Assembly (NCBI RefSeq): GCF_023151555.2
Contig: NZ_CP100425.1
Coordinates: forward strand, 1,302,001 to 1,366,000
DNA from: Photobacterium sp. CCB-ST2H9
GTDB taxonomy: Bacteria > Pseudomonadota > Gammaproteobacteria > Enterobacterales > Vibrionaceae
DNA: 64,000 nt
Direction of reading: 5' to 3'
Part shown: positions 27,201 to 31,227 of the stretch, piece by piece
How positions within the stretch are numbered: position 1 is the first letter of the stretch
How the letters are laid out: each line of letters opens with the position of its first letter
Translations under genes and position numbers: made by a program
Notes under the pieces: generated by a model
What the model was told of the DNA's origin: nothing
The model's input: the letters and a program-made list of their open reading frames with translations, nothing else
The model's database searches: none

Positions 27201-28794
27201 TGCTTCGCAAGCTGCATCGGTGCCGCTTTCAACGAGAATCTCACATGGCTTAGTCCAGAGTACGGCGTCCTACGCGACCAACTATGTTGGCAGTAAAGCG
27301 CTCGGCATGGATGCATCCTTCAGCTGGAAAAGCTTTGCGGCTTCAGCCGTCGGTTCTGTCGCCAGTGTGGGGAGTGCTCAGTTCACGTCAGATCTCGGTA
27401 TTCTGGGAGATACCCTGAATGGCTTTGCAGGCGCGGCTGCTTCAAATGCTATCCGGGGTAAATCATTCAGAGATAACGCTGGGCGGATGATGACGGATGC
27501 CTTTGGCAATGCGCTGACCAATGTGGCGAGAAGCGAAATAGGTACTGCGTCTAAGCCGAAGCTAACAGCTCGTGAGATAGCAGACAAAACAGGGATTCAG
27601 TTTGGTGAAACAGCTGCGCTGGAAGGATTACTAGAAGCGGGCGCAACTGATAAGCAATTAATTGAGTATATTGCCAGCGTTAGAGCTAATGTTGATCCAG
27701 CAAGTGTAAGTCAAGGGTTGATTTTGGATCCGAGCAAAGTAGCAAATGCTCGTGATGGCTCGAACCGACATGCTCAGTACTGGCCAGGTGATGGCGTTCC
27801 TATTGTTGATGATGAGTCTTTAGTTTATAGCCTGCGTCATCGAGAAACAGGACGATATTCACAAGAAACCAGCTTCCTTTATAAGGTTACAGGTTCGGAT
27901 AGTACAGCTGATGCAATGGCTGCGTTTGTGTTAAACATGGGCACGTATGATGATGCAAGTATTGTCACTGGACTTAGAGAAATTCTCGGTGGCAGTGAAT
28001 ATATTGATATCTCTGGCATAGTGAAAACAAGTGTTGAGTCAGTTGCACGAAATTATACCGAATATACCGGGGTGAATTTCCACGAGGCTGTTGAGAATAT
28101 GGGCGCTGGTTTTTCTCTGACGAAGGGCCTGTATAATATCTCCAATAGTGTCACAAGTACGGCATTTTCTGCTTTTGACGCAAATCTACCCTCGTTTATG
28201 CAAGGGGAAGCATTAGCTTCAGTTGCTGAGGCTGTAGCTGGTCTTAGTAGTTCAGCGCTATCTTTTGTAAAACCTACAGTTAGTGTTGGTCCTTCAACAA
28301 TCCATTCTAGAGGATACAAACCACTCGTCGGCGAAAGGGCGCTTACGAAAGAACAATACAAGTCATTAATGTCTAATTATCGATCGCGTGGTGCTGAATT
28401 GCAGGCAGAATTAGATACAATCATTTCAAAGCAAGATTATGTCTATCGGGCAACCAATATGCGTGCAGTTGAGATTTATCGTAAGAATGGATTTATCAGT
28501 GGTCGTGATGGAGGAACATACATGACAACTGATTTTGTTGGATTAGACCCTAAGGTTCTGATGGATAGAGGCCAAGTTTTTCAGGAATGGGGTGAACCTG
28601 AAGTTCTTTTGAGAATACCAACGTTAGCTTTGAAAAGTGCTGAAGTTCCTAGACCTCTGGGAGAAAGTCTTACAGTTGGGTGGGAACCGTTTACAGAGTT
28701 TTACCCTGCGGCAGGATCTGGTGGTATAAGACAATTTATGGGAACGACAGGCTCTTGGAATGATGCTTGGATGGTTCCATTAAAACAGGATTAA
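12205..28794 (+). CDS. Giant Rhs/YD-repeat polymorphic toxin (5529 residues)
   Basis: About three to four times longer than usual Rhs proteins. Order seen: an N-terminal Rhs-entry region (RTYNSQG ... DNWRFSFERQIR) with no signal peptide; YD repeats (YDxxGRL pattern) from about residue 150; an ILEI/PANDER-like domain at about 515-640; a beta-sandwich-like insert at about 955-1112; more YD repeats to about 1985; an Ala/Lys/Asp-rich coiled coil at about 1995-3550; YD repeats again to about 4740; a LysM domain at about 4775-4830; a Gly/Ala hydrophobic stretch at about 4870-4975; and a variable C-terminal toxin after about 5105. YD repeats normally form a shell that encapsulates the toxin. No DPxGL-type cleavage motif was seen. 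The secretion route is not clear; no VgrG or T6SS gene is nearby. Confidence 0.93.
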   Translation: MAVVIGGAGLGHYDVLGQAGIKLSSTKGLSINASTGNLVVQSNDQTLVSRGLDLSLARTYNSQGAKNDFDADNWRFSFERQIRMVGSDLHRITGDGHVAIFKKQEDGSYLSAAGGGAHDTIVKVGSNWVYTEGTSGIRETYQSADGKLIHSEDKHGNRVSYRYSGNRLSAVSNASGEELRFVYNSKGQLTRLDSYTQVEGKLTHSHSKVHYSYDSKGRLSQVKVDLSPEDKSITDGKVFTTTYTYQDANSYLLKSIQKSDGSQVSFSYQTVGGKSRLSKIDDNGVVTLLNYQTNRGNGHQLQITDNNGEVWFYQHDDKGRLVSVLSPAVDYQGDVNNLPRENGQVQGQVTYQYDDQDNLILVRDSAGKTIQNKYDAQGNLTESTRNGVLYLKHEYQNNLLVASHQYAGGKVASSAYFVYDKQNLRFEVSSAGTVTEYQYNGFGQRTSMRRYLDTALQATKLPELAALTTWASKQNKQSTELTEYTYQRGELHTQTTYHRLDTAGRGDTIHDLQITSSGYDFAGFRTTNRGVTIDGKHVGGNGRGLTVTVVDASNKLISTKTFDTYGKDDASAQLVAHLKTLKATTAGLQIIVTSSDEWTNRLNQDAKNALSGLGINAQTLKHAETRSAFMAIAEAKDGKWVTTHQDYRPRFPESTVNYTLSNAEHVRTTYDAFGNLIGTQTLTGDIKSGRLDVKSTTTQVFDGLNRITSTTDAAGNTVVTQYLDANRQVLVTTENGVTTRRTFSQRGELISETVSAAGETSRERHYIYNKSGQLVATQEANGSLSAVFYDDAGRQWITVSASGQITEYQRDSEGRIIREIQYDSSVNTQSWLSGGQLTVSGKEVLGLIDATRAHRVIRSEFDALGRLSRTIDAEQQVTEYIYDDLDRQIQVRHYTEGYASAARVLSSQYDNAGRLTEQKDADGFVKRFSYDASGKLIETRLYKPRGETVYQNGHEVDLGKWQVYANSPAGATMTPRYDAAYGGEVIDLRGSGMSNGYRLANNNANESWKNTDMGLLSWDMNYSQDMTVYISLQTEKGHRYIQYHTGTGSSSIKNGYAHHYIGSINNGQWNTVTRDLEADLAAVEPGNKILHVNAFLIRGTGSIGKVALSEKAAETSGLDSYDSSNVFYDSRGRQQYLLDEQGFLTETRYLDGGKEKVTYRYTNAVTNRQGGIESILQQAGSAQQISRDKFDAAGRLIASVNQHGIETRYQYDDVTGLLRQQISGANTKDSRSVYMDYNKFGELTGRVAVAGSQDWKTANVSALITARGSQSVYNTMGWKVSDYHPSTGKTSYAYDKSGRLIQQTDALGNTKSTVYTAFGQVKQQLVAGIVKSEFAYDKAGRVLRTVDGEKAVTSYLYNKQGKLGYLVKQHVSDAYSSFLSGSGNHISREITQYRYDARGNVVEQRVAKDYRAGSRISGGDELSDVRQPTVRYQAQWSRKYDHMGRVVSELDGAGREKIVDYLHGGRVKTVKLSGALQERIELDALGRTLSLANGKGETTRYEYDDTRNQVTVVSPGGIRTVTEKNAHGETTSITDALGHRRLFHYDHQGQLLRSEFIAAGSTTPEILSRKEYDATTGLLKFDINAEGTRTEYRYNAIGQQWKVIRDADGEKLSTEYGYDKQGQRVWENTEDQRTYIRYDNNGRKVRVEQGGVATLFTYDANGQVLKTVEGAVSASDRVLEERVTEFSYDANGNLTGKRIKSGADWSGLASSQTTLYRYDGSGKVLEKATGIGATTRYVYDALGRVRYEINALNYVTQFDYDAANRVVKTTRFSKAVAPQSSWTEASLKAAIAADPTKDRSTETRYDNEGRVAFEIDEKGYATGYLYNANGQVITTTQYQKTVKEANWNTAASGNRISQSVYDAHGRLLYAIDAQGRISERGYDKEGRITHTIRYNTDFQLADRSATSVNALKTHLSQEVEAGRVSAELSVYDQLGRLRFAMDGDGFLVEYQYNRQSQKSRKKEYVDNSAVRNALNDIRKGSATASEYAVFLQLTESLQSLDNASAELKAKLSELNHQQGRISGLIQELNTLEGQIAATNNANHDLGISIEDANHRLSGLQNEVKTELVRHAKLQEKIDALESEIATHEARLKGQNAAEVEAAKKAVTDADKTFTEAGSHKAQTAAAVQALVKASVLTTLHPEWKADYTTTGGKIHASVQSDAAGNSALSLISGHRNTLDSEKTSLQKQYQAALNSQDAAKATQTKDKLNQVISAIEFLDKLSADIQADLTARSGVQHAELAVKAAKQTLSEAIKKQNETNAAINSNPKVPADNTGTAPSLPQTPTDDVVLPPAGNSTTETLDKIDALKSKLQILTAEIDAQKSKVELAAVSLAQREKEYAVAREAYNKAQAERQAAINAAKKAVGGAQKVRDTAWAEYQAAIKHRDASLASQNQKQLAFNTAKANYDKALAAKNSAQSAANSANSALTSANTNLSGKQSALNKAQSDFNYHHGEWSKADTHYQNTVKNRDAASREREAARKDYERAAADYTAYSKRSWYTEENPSGKTSAGLNSRRATRDAKLRTYQSKINSHNSWVDQANKAYSARQAKWDTRAGYLNTLNAAKNNFSTATTQKNTAQANADKANAALANASKALDAAKTPFDNATTALNTAKSTLSAANTRYSKATQTWKAAEATLTARKKTLEEKIATPQEQVDLAQAAYDSAIAEKAAATQALKTATALREQLAAQRTKLVSEQAKAQAGFDSILSSYQKGLSEQTAAEKKLNEAEANKRNRVSELTVAQNNLASINQDLKAAEGRYNKAVPEVNAAKSRLDSARQHLSNTDAAYKKAVAGRHTNEEGHSWGTSLSEINSKRAARDSAATAVKARENEYNAWVSQRNAASNDISQLKVAKATAATAIDTATKNYNAVLVTVSTARDALNKVSSQFEGISAQYHAAKSKLDSATQSYQQAEAQFAQAGVQIEEAQTRLAGAENAIASAKQTLELLSSNAAGDATVVQYEKETRLALHAAQKEHTDAVSKLNQLQTERDKALEEQSALLKTLSDGGKNSDSLIHATVDSLDSANAVKAQAERDMLVNQQKVTDLKGQLAALGDRIEQQRNALEKQKRNYDEKLSAHQQSRDKAEQIASDLNAKNNQRFTTELEIISWEEAKRTGAETIRASELNLNSKTQAQSGASHAYHSANSVLSSNQAVFKQRQADRDATRKALANAEAELKKAQTHKSNTATAVKTFRSWGDAVWVVEENFRDMDAIYQHRLNNKYRKLSEEQGGGSVGYTQAQIDAAFRDRKAAADLMNGFKQQFTSNSGAIYKGPDSKALSDTAVKQQSYYQSQVKSLADKFYAQYKHSLTAKNTNEEGVSSNAYTQAQINAFKAESDRAARGLKYVSDVRTKLNDDIAARTRVEKAQSEVNRLKGNLTTTESALAAATTKVDQAQADVNAASSALNSANQALTAAKQKVADAHQTMDQAEIHLAKAREKMDGVENAIVTIRQLLDVAKSDEAKALAAVVAARKELNVAQGDLNTAKGELNTTVSYLNKVYTDLDAATTLHRKVSAYLERATTYKDRAGATLSEAQQLVYLSKQAVAREINAGTVSHDTDYRYDARGQLISELSATVSYADVTADGKVIQHIGRLETQYQYDSLGNVIASTTAAGTSMANSKRFVFNVMGNQTQAKGLAGNAVIYNEQNLASVNINAENGRRDKVYDQLGQLRFDVDELGFVTEYRYDSYGQKTAQIRYSNAFSAKRPEGSAIALSELEKFVAGGGTSRAISWNYDQRGQEISATQSSSVNSDTIRDDVVYNAFGEKVSTTRSAKNVSVTTGQHLYSLTGQLQATRNAEGYVTAYGYNGLGQLVEQREFTNRYTGEWSLKALEAWQKQQGNAQRFESYGYDHRGNRTQTTRHHVVYHAHNGNTVTEKTGNLITTTYHDYAGRMYMTVQEANSVDAANHATAANRVLHEFDALGRLVTTWGKKRDYVVSSVALAVAGGSQPERLSAHQRTDYLYDAQGNQVSTMTEGRSTFQYFNQQGQLTGRKDAEGNYTQIQTDAMNRVVQETVKVSSTGGLSYSFDKVTRFSYDKTGRQTATTVNASSGNITETARYNAFGEVTEKRLNNEVQESYQYDGFGQVTAAERKGIKTNYQYNWLGKVTRETTGGSRVVVRDYDKMGNLTSEKGVSFDGKSPVTTQVLDRFGNVLTRNVNGSVYQFKYNQNNQVIEQTGPETDVLDTKGTLTKRKPVSKIYYDLNGNRIAVQDANGKWQKSTYDLAGQKLSDINGAGGVTHYYHDARGDMVGRINTLGQGEMFTYNNNGQLLTRAKLRLDDKFAEVYARYSYDQLGQRYSEEWVGETGYTQWTRFDQAGRVLETKGGGQHQKFTYDAFGNKTSEAWLAGGSEKARKSATFSKTGRLLTETLLDGSVISYSYDALGQVTRKTGGGMDIRFEYFTNGLLKKQVSGTKSETYVYDVNGKETQRTLTDGDQQLVTVSQWDSHGRLASIGTTTAKGFGKTLENSSVTYQYDAVGNRRKVVSKRGTVSETRWYQYDGDNRMVASHQNAAETQSFAGKAGSRQIQYNAAGQKEKEIVWTSVTRDGKKAVVKQETLFGYDVNGHIQNIQSYEYNGTARYQTRFLTQTNSRTGHALEQNELSTRYEHTNGLIRAGSGKTDQTKTTYVYSDGQLKQQDVVTNGTATQSLAFTYHFSGQLAKQQTNMIREGFTETHVYDYRGKESFQKIKMTASRDQKGYKTGVTDFRYNSAGHLTQISSTKDASERKMLTGFNGQIALQLEGGKLSAELAVAGNALARLTDSKLDADLLSDSAAATGAQPGAYIVRGSDTLQRISQAVYGDSRYWYLIADANGLSPSDKLVEGKSLVIPNQHTQTFNGAESFKPYNESEVLGNVNPDPIAPPPPKKSCNPIAMIVMVVIAVVVTIYTAGAAAGVIGSMMSAAGTGVAGAATVGAAGLGVLGGATVAGSVTAGLAAAAIGGAVGSAASQLVGKAMGVVDDFSWSQVALGGLAAAATAGVGQYLSGGTNAANGAANAGTASSTTNASQAASVPLSTRISHGLVQSTASYATNYVGSKALGMDASFSWKSFAASAVGSVASVGSAQFTSDLGILGDTLNGFAGAAASNAIRGKSFRDNAGRMMTDAFGNALTNVARSEIGTASKPKLTAREIADKTGIQFGETAALEGLLEAGATDKQLIEYIASVRANVDPASVSQGLILDPSKVANARDGSNRHAQYWPGDGVPIVDDESLVYSLRHRETGRYSQETSFLYKVTGSDSTADAMAAFVLNMGTYDDASIVTGLREILGGSEYIDISGIVKTSVESVARNYTEYTGVNFHEAVENMGAGFSLTKGLYNISNSVTSTAFSAFDANLPSFMQGEALASVAEAVAGLSSSALSFVKPTVSVGPSTIHSRGYKPLVGERALTKEQYKSLMSNYRSRGAELQAELDTIISKQDYVYRATNMRAVEIYRKNGFISGRDGGTYMTTDFVGLDPKVLMDRGQVFQEWGEPEVLLRIPTLALKSAEVPRPLGESLTVGWEPFTEFYPAAGSGGIRQFMGTTGSWNDAWMVPLKQD
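13750..14130 (+). other. ILEI/PANDER-like domain inside the Rhs protein
   Basis: Residues about 515-640 contain GVTIDGKHVGGNGRGLTVTV, then KTFDTYGKDDASAQLVAHLK, IIVTSSDEW, and a final HAETRSAFMAIAEAKD. This is the order seen in the ILEI/PANDER (FAM3) family: GRGLNVVV-like, FDTY, a TIVL..S.DE-like strand, and an R-S-AFI-like end. In animals this fold occurs in secreted FAM3 proteins and in glycan-related enzymes. The assignment is by motif order from memory. Confidence 0.6.
15070..15540 (+). other. Beta-rich insert, possibly a carbohydrate-binding-type sandwich
   Basis: Residues about 955-1112 interrupt the YD repeats with a non-repeating beta-rich segment (WQVYANSPAGATMTPRYDAA ... VIDLRGSG ... 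NSxWxxTDMGLLSWDMNY-like, ending in HVNAFLIRGTGSIGKVALS). The alternation of strands and the final 'lined-up' aromatic and Gly residues resemble jelly-roll carbohydrate-binding modules. I cannot name a family. Confidence 0.4.
18185..22860 (+). other. 1550-residue coiled-coil insertion inside the YD-repeat shell
   Basis: Between two ordinary YD repeats (VYDQLGRLRFAMDGDGF before, YRYDARGQLISEL after) the protein becomes a long heptad-like, Ala/Lys/Asp/Gln-rich coiled coil of SMC/TolA type. It is broken by one Pro-rich loop (bases about 18991-19110). Four related loop motifs recur: WYTEENPSGKTSAGLNSRRA at 19696-19764, HTNEEGHSWGTSLSEINSKR at 20593-20664, LSEEQGGGSVGYTQAQIDAA at 21877-21963 and NTNEEGVSSNAYTQAQINAF at 22138-22221. 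The insert occupies a linker position that elsewhere holds only about 30 helical residues. Confidence 0.85.
26530..26694 (+). other. LysM domain of the Rhs protein
   Basis: Residues about 4775-4830: YIVRGSDTLQRISQAVYGD, YWYLIADANGL, then a KLVEGKSLVIPN ending. This is a standard LysM, a peptidoglycan/chitin-binding motif. It is placed between the end of the YD repeats and the hydrophobic pre-toxin region. Confidence 0.9.
27520..28794 (+). other. Variable C-terminal toxin tip, ADP-ribosyltransferase-like at best guess
   Basis: After the conserved MMTDAFGNALTN segment the DNA becomes visibly AT-richer, as is usual where Rhs toxin tips are exchanged. The last 120 residues read YVYRATNMRAVEIYRKNGF, then GGTYMTTDF, then a final WGEPEVLLRIPTL strand. 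The R ... (S/T)xT ... E order recalls the NAD-binding core of ADP-ribosyltransferase toxins, but no exact signature is present. A structure prediction of residues 5400-5529 would settle it. Confidence 0.45.
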
Positions 28795-28808
28795 GAGGGT
28801 TATTTAAA

Positions 28809-29255
28809 GTGAATGTATTACAGAATTTACCCGAAAAGATAAAAAGCTTACGAGCTGGGCTGATCAGTGTTGAGGAGTTTCAAACTTGGATTAATAGCGC
28901 TAGCGCTGATGAGTTAAAACTTGTACCTCAAGGGATACTCCTGAGGCTAAAACGAGGTGGAATGGATAAAGTGATGTTAGCATCTGTTAACATTTTGCCA
29001 GACTGTGTCAACTGTCATGGCATATATCGTCAAGGTGTATTTGAGAGTAGAAATGAACATGCGAGCTGTTCTAAGTATGTTGATCAGGCAGTACAGGGGA
29101 ATGTGTTGGTGAGTATACAGAAGCCAAAGTGGTATAAGCCTAAGGCTGGTCAGCTTGGCCCCGAGTCCTACTATAGTTGTACATCATGTGGTTCTATTTG
29201 GAATTTAGTGGAACCTGAGAGGCAATGTAATGGGTTATGGGAGCGAATCGCTTAA
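28809..29255 (+). CDS. Candidate immunity protein of the Rhs toxin (zinc-ribbon-like)
   Basis: 148 residues from the GTG at 28809, which has AGAGGG 9 bases upstream; the frame is open from 28767, inside the Rhs gene. It starts 14 bases after the Rhs stop, shares the AT-rich composition of the toxin tip, and is followed by a terminator, the usual immunity gene arrangement. Two CxxC pairs (CVNCHG and CTSCGS) about 80 residues apart suggest a zinc ribbon. An extra Cys lies in HASCSKYV. The family is not recognised; the role is inferred from position. Confidence 0.65.
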   Translation: MNVLQNLPEKIKSLRAGLISVEEFQTWINSASADELKLVPQGILLRLKRGGMDKVMLASVNILPDCVNCHGIYRQGVFESRNEHASCSKYVDQAVQGNVLVSIQKPKWYKPKAGQLGPESYYSCTSCGSIWNLVEPERQCNGLWERIA

Positions 29256-29270
29256 ATAACTGAGACATGA

Positions 29271-29299
29271 AACCACTCGCCGAAGGCGAGTGGTTTTTT
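29271..29299 (+). terminator. Terminator after the immunity gene
   Basis: AACCACTCGCC-GAA-GGCGAGTGGTT stem followed by a T run, 15 bases after the stop. The A-rich left side is weak, so it acts mainly rightward. Confidence 0.9.
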
Positions 29300-29450
29300 G
29301 TTATAGATGATCATCGTTGACAATTAAACATTCTCCCACGAATAACCCTGCATGATGACTTGAATCAATTCAGTAAGAATTTGCCTTAAATCACTGGTTG
29401 TTTTGATTGTGTTACACAAACTCAAGTTATAGCTGAACAACACCGAATCT

Positions 29451-30611
29451 ATGTCTGCATCACTTATCGCGAGACAGAACATGCACCCATTCGAAAATGA
29501 AATCGAAATAGTCGATATCACGCCAAGTGAACCATTGTTGTGTAAAACGCCTTTTCATCAGGTACTCGTCGACCCGAAGGGCGATCTGTACATCTGTTGT
29601 GGGTCGCACATTCAAAACATGACGCCGGTTGCCGGGAACCTGCTTCAGCAGGATGCACTGGACATATGGAATAATGATATCTACAAGACTTTCAGAATGT
29701 CCTTTGTGGATGGCAGTTTGAGATACTGCAATGAAAAAACCTGTTCTGCGGCAGCCAACAAAGACAATCCGGCACTTCGGAATTTGGTTCATTCTGTGGA
29801 TGAAATCGAAAAAGATCCCGGCTTATTCAACAGTAATTTTTCCGACTATCTGAATGCTCCGGAAAACTTTGACGGCGCCCTGGTCAGTCCGCCGACCCGA
29901 CTTTATTTAGGTATGGATCCTTCCTGCAACTTGCAGTGTCCTTCATGTCGCAATGAGTTGTATATGGAAGAGAAGGGCAGTCAGCGTTTAGATACCATTT
30001 ATGGCAATTTGCGAAGTATCACGCCTGGTATCGAATTTCTGGAATTCGATGGTGCCGGTGATGTGTTCGCCAGTCGCTGGTATCAAAAATTTCTCCATCA
30101 ATTTCCGGTCGATGATTTTCCGAACCTGCAAATGGTGACTTTGCGCTCGAATGGGCTCCTTTGGACAGACAAGAACTGGTATCGCATTCATCCCTATCTT
30201 CGCTCCATGGCCATTTATGCCTGCATTTCAGTGGATGCGGCCACTGCTGAAACCTATGCGACAGTACGGGGTGGCTGTTTTGAGAGGCTGATGAAGAACC
30301 TGAAATTTGTTCAGCGCCTGCATCAAATTGGGGAAATTAACGAAATCACACTGGTGATGGTCTACCGAAAGAGCAATTATCAGGAAATACCGGCTTTTAT
30401 TGAGTTGGGAAAATCACTCGGGGCAAGCTATCTGGTGATTCATCCTTTGCAAGCCTGGTCAGAGTCAGCCTATGTCATTGAGGGGAGCTATGACCACGAG
30501 GCAATTCATCTCCGGTCACATCCGCTACACGGCGAGTTTCAGGATTTCATCCAGAAACATGGCATCGTCAGTGGTTACAGTGAGTCTGTGTTTATTGATT
30601 TTTCCTGGTAG
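29451..30611 (+). CDS. Radical SAM protein with N-terminal SPASM-like module (rSAM-1)
   Basis: 386 residues. The radical SAM cluster cysteines are CNLQCPSC at residues 159-166. Before it, not after it as usual, comes a SPASM-like segment: VDPKGDLYICCGSH, GNLLQQDALDIWNN, and SLRYCNEKTC. SPASM modules bind auxiliary iron-sulfur clusters in enzymes that modify peptides. The start is uncertain: ATG 29451 or ATG 29481, neither with a strong ribosome site. It shares its architecture with the protein at 31228-32805. No substrate peptide gene was found nearby. Being upstream of the flagellar-like cluster, it may modify a component or cargo of it; this is inference. Confidence 0.85.
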   Translation: MSASLIARQNMHPFENEIEIVDITPSEPLLCKTPFHQVLVDPKGDLYICCGSHIQNMTPVAGNLLQQDALDIWNNDIYKTFRMSFVDGSLRYCNEKTCSAAANKDNPALRNLVHSVDEIEKDPGLFNSNFSDYLNAPENFDGALVSPPTRLYLGMDPSCNLQCPSCRNELYMEEKGSQRLDTIYGNLRSITPGIEFLEFDGAGDVFASRWYQKFLHQFPVDDFPNLQMVTLRSNGLLWTDKNWYRIHPYLRSMAIYACISVDAATAETYATVRGGCFERLMKNLKFVQRLHQIGEINEITLVMVYRKSNYQEIPAFIELGKSLGASYLVIHPLQAWSESAYVIEGSYDHEAIHLRSHPLHGEFQDFIQKHGIVSGYSESVFIDFSW

Positions 30612-31227
30612 CGCTCATCTCTCACGATTGACGGCTTCAGCCATCTCAGCTGTATCATTTCAATTTGTCCTGAAATTTCCCCTCTGTCTGTTTTGCAACA
30701 AGATGGTGAATTGCAATCACTGAAATTTTCTTCACGCCTGGAGATTTATTTATATTTCTGAATGAAAATAAATCAAATATACCTTTTAAATAATCATCGA
30801 GCTTTTTTTTGTCATTAATTTGCTGATAGAGAATCTTTTTGGCGTTTTTTGTATGAATTTATTTCAGCTTTAGTTTGAGTGAGCGAATTAAAAATCAACC
30901 CTGTGAAAAACCATCACATGAATTTAACTCATATTTAACTTTTGTCTGTCGTTAAATGTTTCACAGGAATATTGTATTTCTTTTGAAATTGCCTAGACAA
31001 ATAACAATTTGTGATAGCAGTCTCTGTAAAATGAGAAAGTCTACTTTTTATTGCCATAAATGGAACCGAACATGAAAACTTTTGCAAATGCGTTGCAATG
31101 AATAATGTGAACGGTGCGTATAAATCTAATTATTAATATTGTGGTGTCAAAATGCTGTCGGTATGATGCAGGCAAAGGATGTAAAGAGGTTACCTGTTGC
31201 TTAGACGCTAAGCACGGTCATAGGTGT
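30612..31227. other. AT-rich intergenic region between the two radical SAM genes
   Basis: About 616 bases with long A/T runs and no gene-like frame or recognisable RNA. I looked for a short RiPP-like precursor peptide and saw none with a ribosome site. It probably holds the promoter of the second radical SAM gene; the low G+C content would suit H-NS silencing. No sigma-54 or sigma-28 site was recognised. Confidence 0.5.

Noticed and set aside
29324..29521. 65-codon leftward frame between immunity gene and rSAM-1
   Set aside because: Overlaps the start of the clear radical SAM gene; no ribosome site or family.
31114..31227. N-terminal extension of rSAM-2
   Set aside because: Cys-rich, no ribosome site; the ATG at 31228 aligns with the start of rSAM-1.
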